Origin: an uncultured Erysipelotrichaceae bacterium
GTDB taxonomy: Bacteria; Bacillota_I; Bacilli_A; RFN20; CAG-826
Length of the DNA: 6,201 nt
Assembly (NCBI GenBank): GCA_902774655.1
Contig: CACYJD010000083.1
Span: 1 to 6,201 of the forward strand
Direction: 5' to 3'
Shown here in pieces: positions 3,979-6,201 of the stretch (its first letter is position 1; each line of letters opens with the position of its first letter). The notes beneath the pieces are model-generated. The model saw nothing but the letters and a program-made list of their open reading frames with translations. It had not been told where the DNA came from and did no database searches. Position numbers and translations under genes: made by a program.

Positions 3979-6201
3979 TGGCGACAACTGAAAAATATGA
4001 CGTTAAAGGAATGAGCTGTGCTGCTTGCCAAGCTCATGTAGAAAAAGCAGTCTCTAACTTAAAAGGTGTGTCATCCTGTAGAGTGAATCTTTTAACGAAC
4101 TCAATGGATGTGACTTATGATGATTCATTAACAAATAAAGATATCGAAAACGCTGTTAACAATGCTGGTTATAGCGCTTCTTTATCGAAGGGTGATATCA
4201 AAGAAAAATACGAAGATAAAGACACAAAAAGTAAATTAATAAAGCTCATATTCTCCATTATTTTACTTATTCAACTATTTTATATTTCAATGGGCTATAT
4301 GACTAAATGGTGGCCAATCTTTGGTCTAGAAAACCACTTAATAGTTTTAGCGACAATTGAGTTAATTATTTCTTTAGCCATCATGATTCTAAACTACCAT
4401 TTTTATGTTAATGGAACTAAAGCATTAATACATTTATCTCCTACCATGGACACATTAGTAATGTTGGGTTCTGGAGTATCTTTTGTTTATTCCTTAATTA
4501 TATATGCATTAATGATCGTTGCTTTTGCTCAAGGAAATAATGATCAATGTATGCATTTATCTATGAACCTATACTTTGAAACTGCAGGAATGGTTCCAAC
4601 GTTAATTAGTATAGGAAAAACATTAGAGTCTTATAGTAAAGGAAAAAGCACTAACGCCATTAAGTCACTTTTAAATCTAGCTCCACAAACCGCACACAAA
4701 ATCGTTAATGGATTAGAAGTTGAAGTTAACGCAAATGAATTAGCGCTTAACGATACATTCATTGTTAAACCAGGCGAATCTTTTCCGGTGGACGGAACTG
4801 TAATTGATGGCTCAAGTGCGGTTAATGAATCAATACTTACCGGAGAAAGCATGCCTATAGAAAAAACAGTAGGTTCTCAAGTATTTTCCGCTACTATCAA
4901 TCAAAATGGTTATTTGATTTGTAATGCTACAAAGGTTGGAAACGATACAACTTTAAAACAAATAGTCAAAATGGTTGAAGAAGCTTCTAGCACCAAGACA
5001 AAAATATCACTTTTAGCAGATAAAGTTAGTGCAATATTCGTTCCTGTTGTTCTAGGAATTGCTCTTATTATATTCACTTTATGGATGATTTTTGGTGGAA
5101 GTATAATTGACCAGTATCAGTTGGCAGAAACAAAACTCTCATTTGCAATCGCTAAAGCAATCTCGATTCTCGTAATATCCTGCCCTTGTGCATTAGGTTT
5201 AGCTACACCTGTTGCCATTATGGTTGGAAGCGGACTAGGTGCTAAAAACAATATCTTATTTAAAACAGCTTCCGCTTTAGAAGAAGCTGGCAAAGTCGAC
5301 TTTGTAGTGTTAGACAAAACAGGCACAATCACTAAGGGCAAACCAGTAATAAACGAGATAATTCCACTTAACAAACATAATAAAAATGAACTAATCGAAT
5401 TAGCATATTCAATTGAATCACTGAGCGAACACCCTTTAGCAAAAGCAATAATAAAGTATGGCGACACTAATAAAATTACTAAAACACCACTAACTGATTT
5501 TTCAATTATCGAAGGTCATGGTGTAAAAGCAAAATATAACGGAAAAACACTTATTGGTTGTAATAAATCATATCTAAAAACAATAGGTTCTCAACTAAAT
5601 GAGAATATTTATGACGAAAGCGCAACACCATTAATATTCATTTTGAATAACGAAATTATCGGTGTCATAACTGTAAAAGACGAAGTAAAAGAAGATAGCT
5701 TGGAAGCAATTAATGAATTCAAAAAACTTGGTATCACTCCAATTATGTTAACTGGAGATAATGAAATAGTAGCAAAAGATGTTGCTAGTAGGGTTGGTAT
5801 TGATCATTTTATTAGCGGTGTACTTCCAAACGAAAAACTTTTAGTAATAAATGAATTACAAAAATACGGAAAAGTAATGATGATTGGCGATGGCATTAAT
5901 GATTCGCCTAGTTTAACTAAAGCAGATGTTTCAATTGCTATTGGTGCAGGAAGTGATATCGCCATCGATTCAGCTGAAATTATTCTAATGAAATCGACAT
6001 TGAAAGATGCAACAGCAGCAATTAGATTATCTCGCGTAACATTACTAAACATTAAAGAAAACTTATTCTGGGCCTTTATTTATAACCTTATTATGATTCC
6101 TATTGCCGCTGGAGCATTTACCGGCCTTGGATTACTATCTTTAAGACCTTGGATGGGAAGTGCAGCGATGAGCTTATCAAGCTTATTTGTGGTCCTTAAC
6201 G
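3978..6201 (+). CDS. copA: Copper-exporting P-type ATPase CopA, partial: C-terminal end outside window
   Basis: This P1B-1 ATPase exports Cu(I) from the cytoplasm. The 741 codons present cover nearly the whole protein (one-HMA CopAs are usually ~740-830 residues). In order: one heavy-metal-binding domain (~5-70) with GMSCAAC (Cys14, Cys17), membrane segments MA and MB (~86-106 and ~120-142), M1-M2 (~157-215), actuator domain with TGES (288-291), M3, M4 with the metal-site motif CPC (402-404), phosphorylation site DKTGT (Asp446), SEHPLA (His485-Pro486), TGDN, GDGINDSP (637-644), M5 with Tyr702-Asn703, and M6 with MGSAAMSLSS (from Met726). CPC plus YN plus M-x2-S-S is the Cu(I)/Ag(I) signature. 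The ATG shares its A with the csoR stop (TAATG), so the genes are translationally coupled; AGGA (3964-3967) serves as a weak binding site. Expression should follow CsoR derepression. No defect is visible. Confidence 0.95.
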   Translation, partial: MATTEKYDVKGMSCAACQAHVEKAVSNLKGVSSCRVNLLTNSMDVTYDDSLTNKDIENAVNNAGYSASLSKGDIKEKYEDKDTKSKLIKLIFSIILLIQLFYISMGYMTKWWPIFGLENHLIVLATIELIISLAIMILNYHFYVNGTKALIHLSPTMDTLVMLGSGVSFVYSLIIYALMIVAFAQGNNDQCMHLSMNLYFETAGMVPTLISIGKTLESYSKGKSTNAIKSLLNLAPQTAHKIVNGLEVEVNANELALNDTFIVKPGESFPVDGTVIDGSSAVNESILTGESMPIEKTVGSQVFSATINQNGYLICNATKVGNDTTLKQIVKMVEEASSTKTKISLLADKVSAIFVPVVLGIALIIFTLWMIFGGSIIDQYQLAETKLSFAIAKAISILVISCPCALGLATPVAIMVGSGLGAKNNILFKTASALEEAGKVDFVVLDKTGTITKGKPVINEIIPLNKHNKNELIELAYSIESLSEHPLAKAIIKYGDTNKITKTPLTDFSIIEGHGVKAKYNGKTLIGCNKSYLKTIGSQLNENIYDESATPLIFILNNEIIGVITVKDEVKEDSLEAINEFKKLGITPIMLTGDNEIVAKDVASRVGIDHFISGVLPNEKLLVINELQKYGKVMMIGDGINDSPSLTKADVSIAIGAGSDIAIDSAEIILMKSTLKDATAAIRLSRVTLLNIKENLFWAFIYNLIMIPIAAGAFTGLGLLSLRPWMGSAAMSLSSLFVVLN
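5581..5604 (+). repeat. Copy 2 of the 24-bp dispersed repeat, inside copA
   Basis: This stretch of the copA coding sequence, around residues 535-543 in the nucleotide-binding domain, matches 755-778 at 22 of 24 positions with 17 consecutive identities (CAATAGGTTCTCAACTA). It keeps the TCTCA...TGAGA arms of the small hairpin. It is translated in frame (T-I-G-S-Q-L-N-E), so it is not an insertion that damages the gene. Confidence 0.5.

Noticed and set aside
4631..6052. Minus-strand open frames at 4631-4852, 5117-5467 and 5804-6052
   Set aside because: All three are antisense to copA, whose plus-strand frame is confirmed by many conserved P1B-ATPase motifs over the same bases; they resemble no known family.
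1..6201. CRISPR array, insertion sequence, tRNA/rRNA, phage or defence genes
   Set aside because: No regularly spaced repeats, transposase frames, terminal inverted repeats or RNA-gene sequences are visible; the window is filled by transporters and one metal regulator.

Overview
The window looks like an ordinary chromosomal segment of a low-GC Gram-positive bacterium (Bacillota, possibly a gut Bacilli/Erysipelotrichia-like or Acholeplasma-like lineage). The support is an AT-rich base composition, strong AGGAG-type ribosome binding sites, TTGAAA/TATAAT-type promoters, a CsoR-type copper regulator, and a uracil-permease/Ca-ATPase repertoire typical of the phylum. Tryptophan is encoded by TGG and TGA acts as a stop, so the mycoplasma code does not apply. 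The taxonomy is inference.

Layout: (1) 1-653, minus strand: the first 217 residues of an NCS2-family uracil permease (UraA type), cut by the window edge. (2) 654-789: a compact intergenic region with the permease promoter, an 8-bp-arm inverted repeat lying over that promoter, a rho-independent terminator for the upstream ATPase gene, and a small hairpin whose sequence recurs inside copA. (3) 790-3544, minus strand: a SERCA/PMCA-type calcium-transporting P-type ATPase split into an N-terminal and a C-terminal reading frame by an exact 7-bp tandem duplication (GAATTCA twice, 2248-2261). Removing one copy restores a continuous 915-residue protein. (4) 3545-3690: a divergent promoter region with an extended -10 promoter for the Ca-ATPase and a consensus promoter plus CsoR operator for the copper operon. 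(5) 3691-3978, plus strand: csoR, the Cu(I)-sensing repressor. (6) 3978-6201, plus strand: copA, a Cu(I)-exporting P1B ATPase whose ATG overlaps the csoR stop; it runs off the window before its last residues.

How the genes work together: csoR-copA is a self-contained copper-efflux operon. CsoR binds its own operator over the transcription start and Shine-Dalgarno of csoR and is expected to release it when Cu(I) binds Cys42/His67/Cys71, so CopA is made when copper is in excess. The calcium pump and the uracil permease are transcribed the other way from their own promoters and are not obviously part of the copper response.

I see no novel multi-gene system. The observations most worth checking are the 7-bp duplication that breaks an otherwise intact Ca-ATPase (recent mutation, reversible slippage switch or assembly error), and a 17-nt perfect (22/24 overall) complementarity between the 3' untranslated region of the Ca-ATPase transcript and the copA mRNA.
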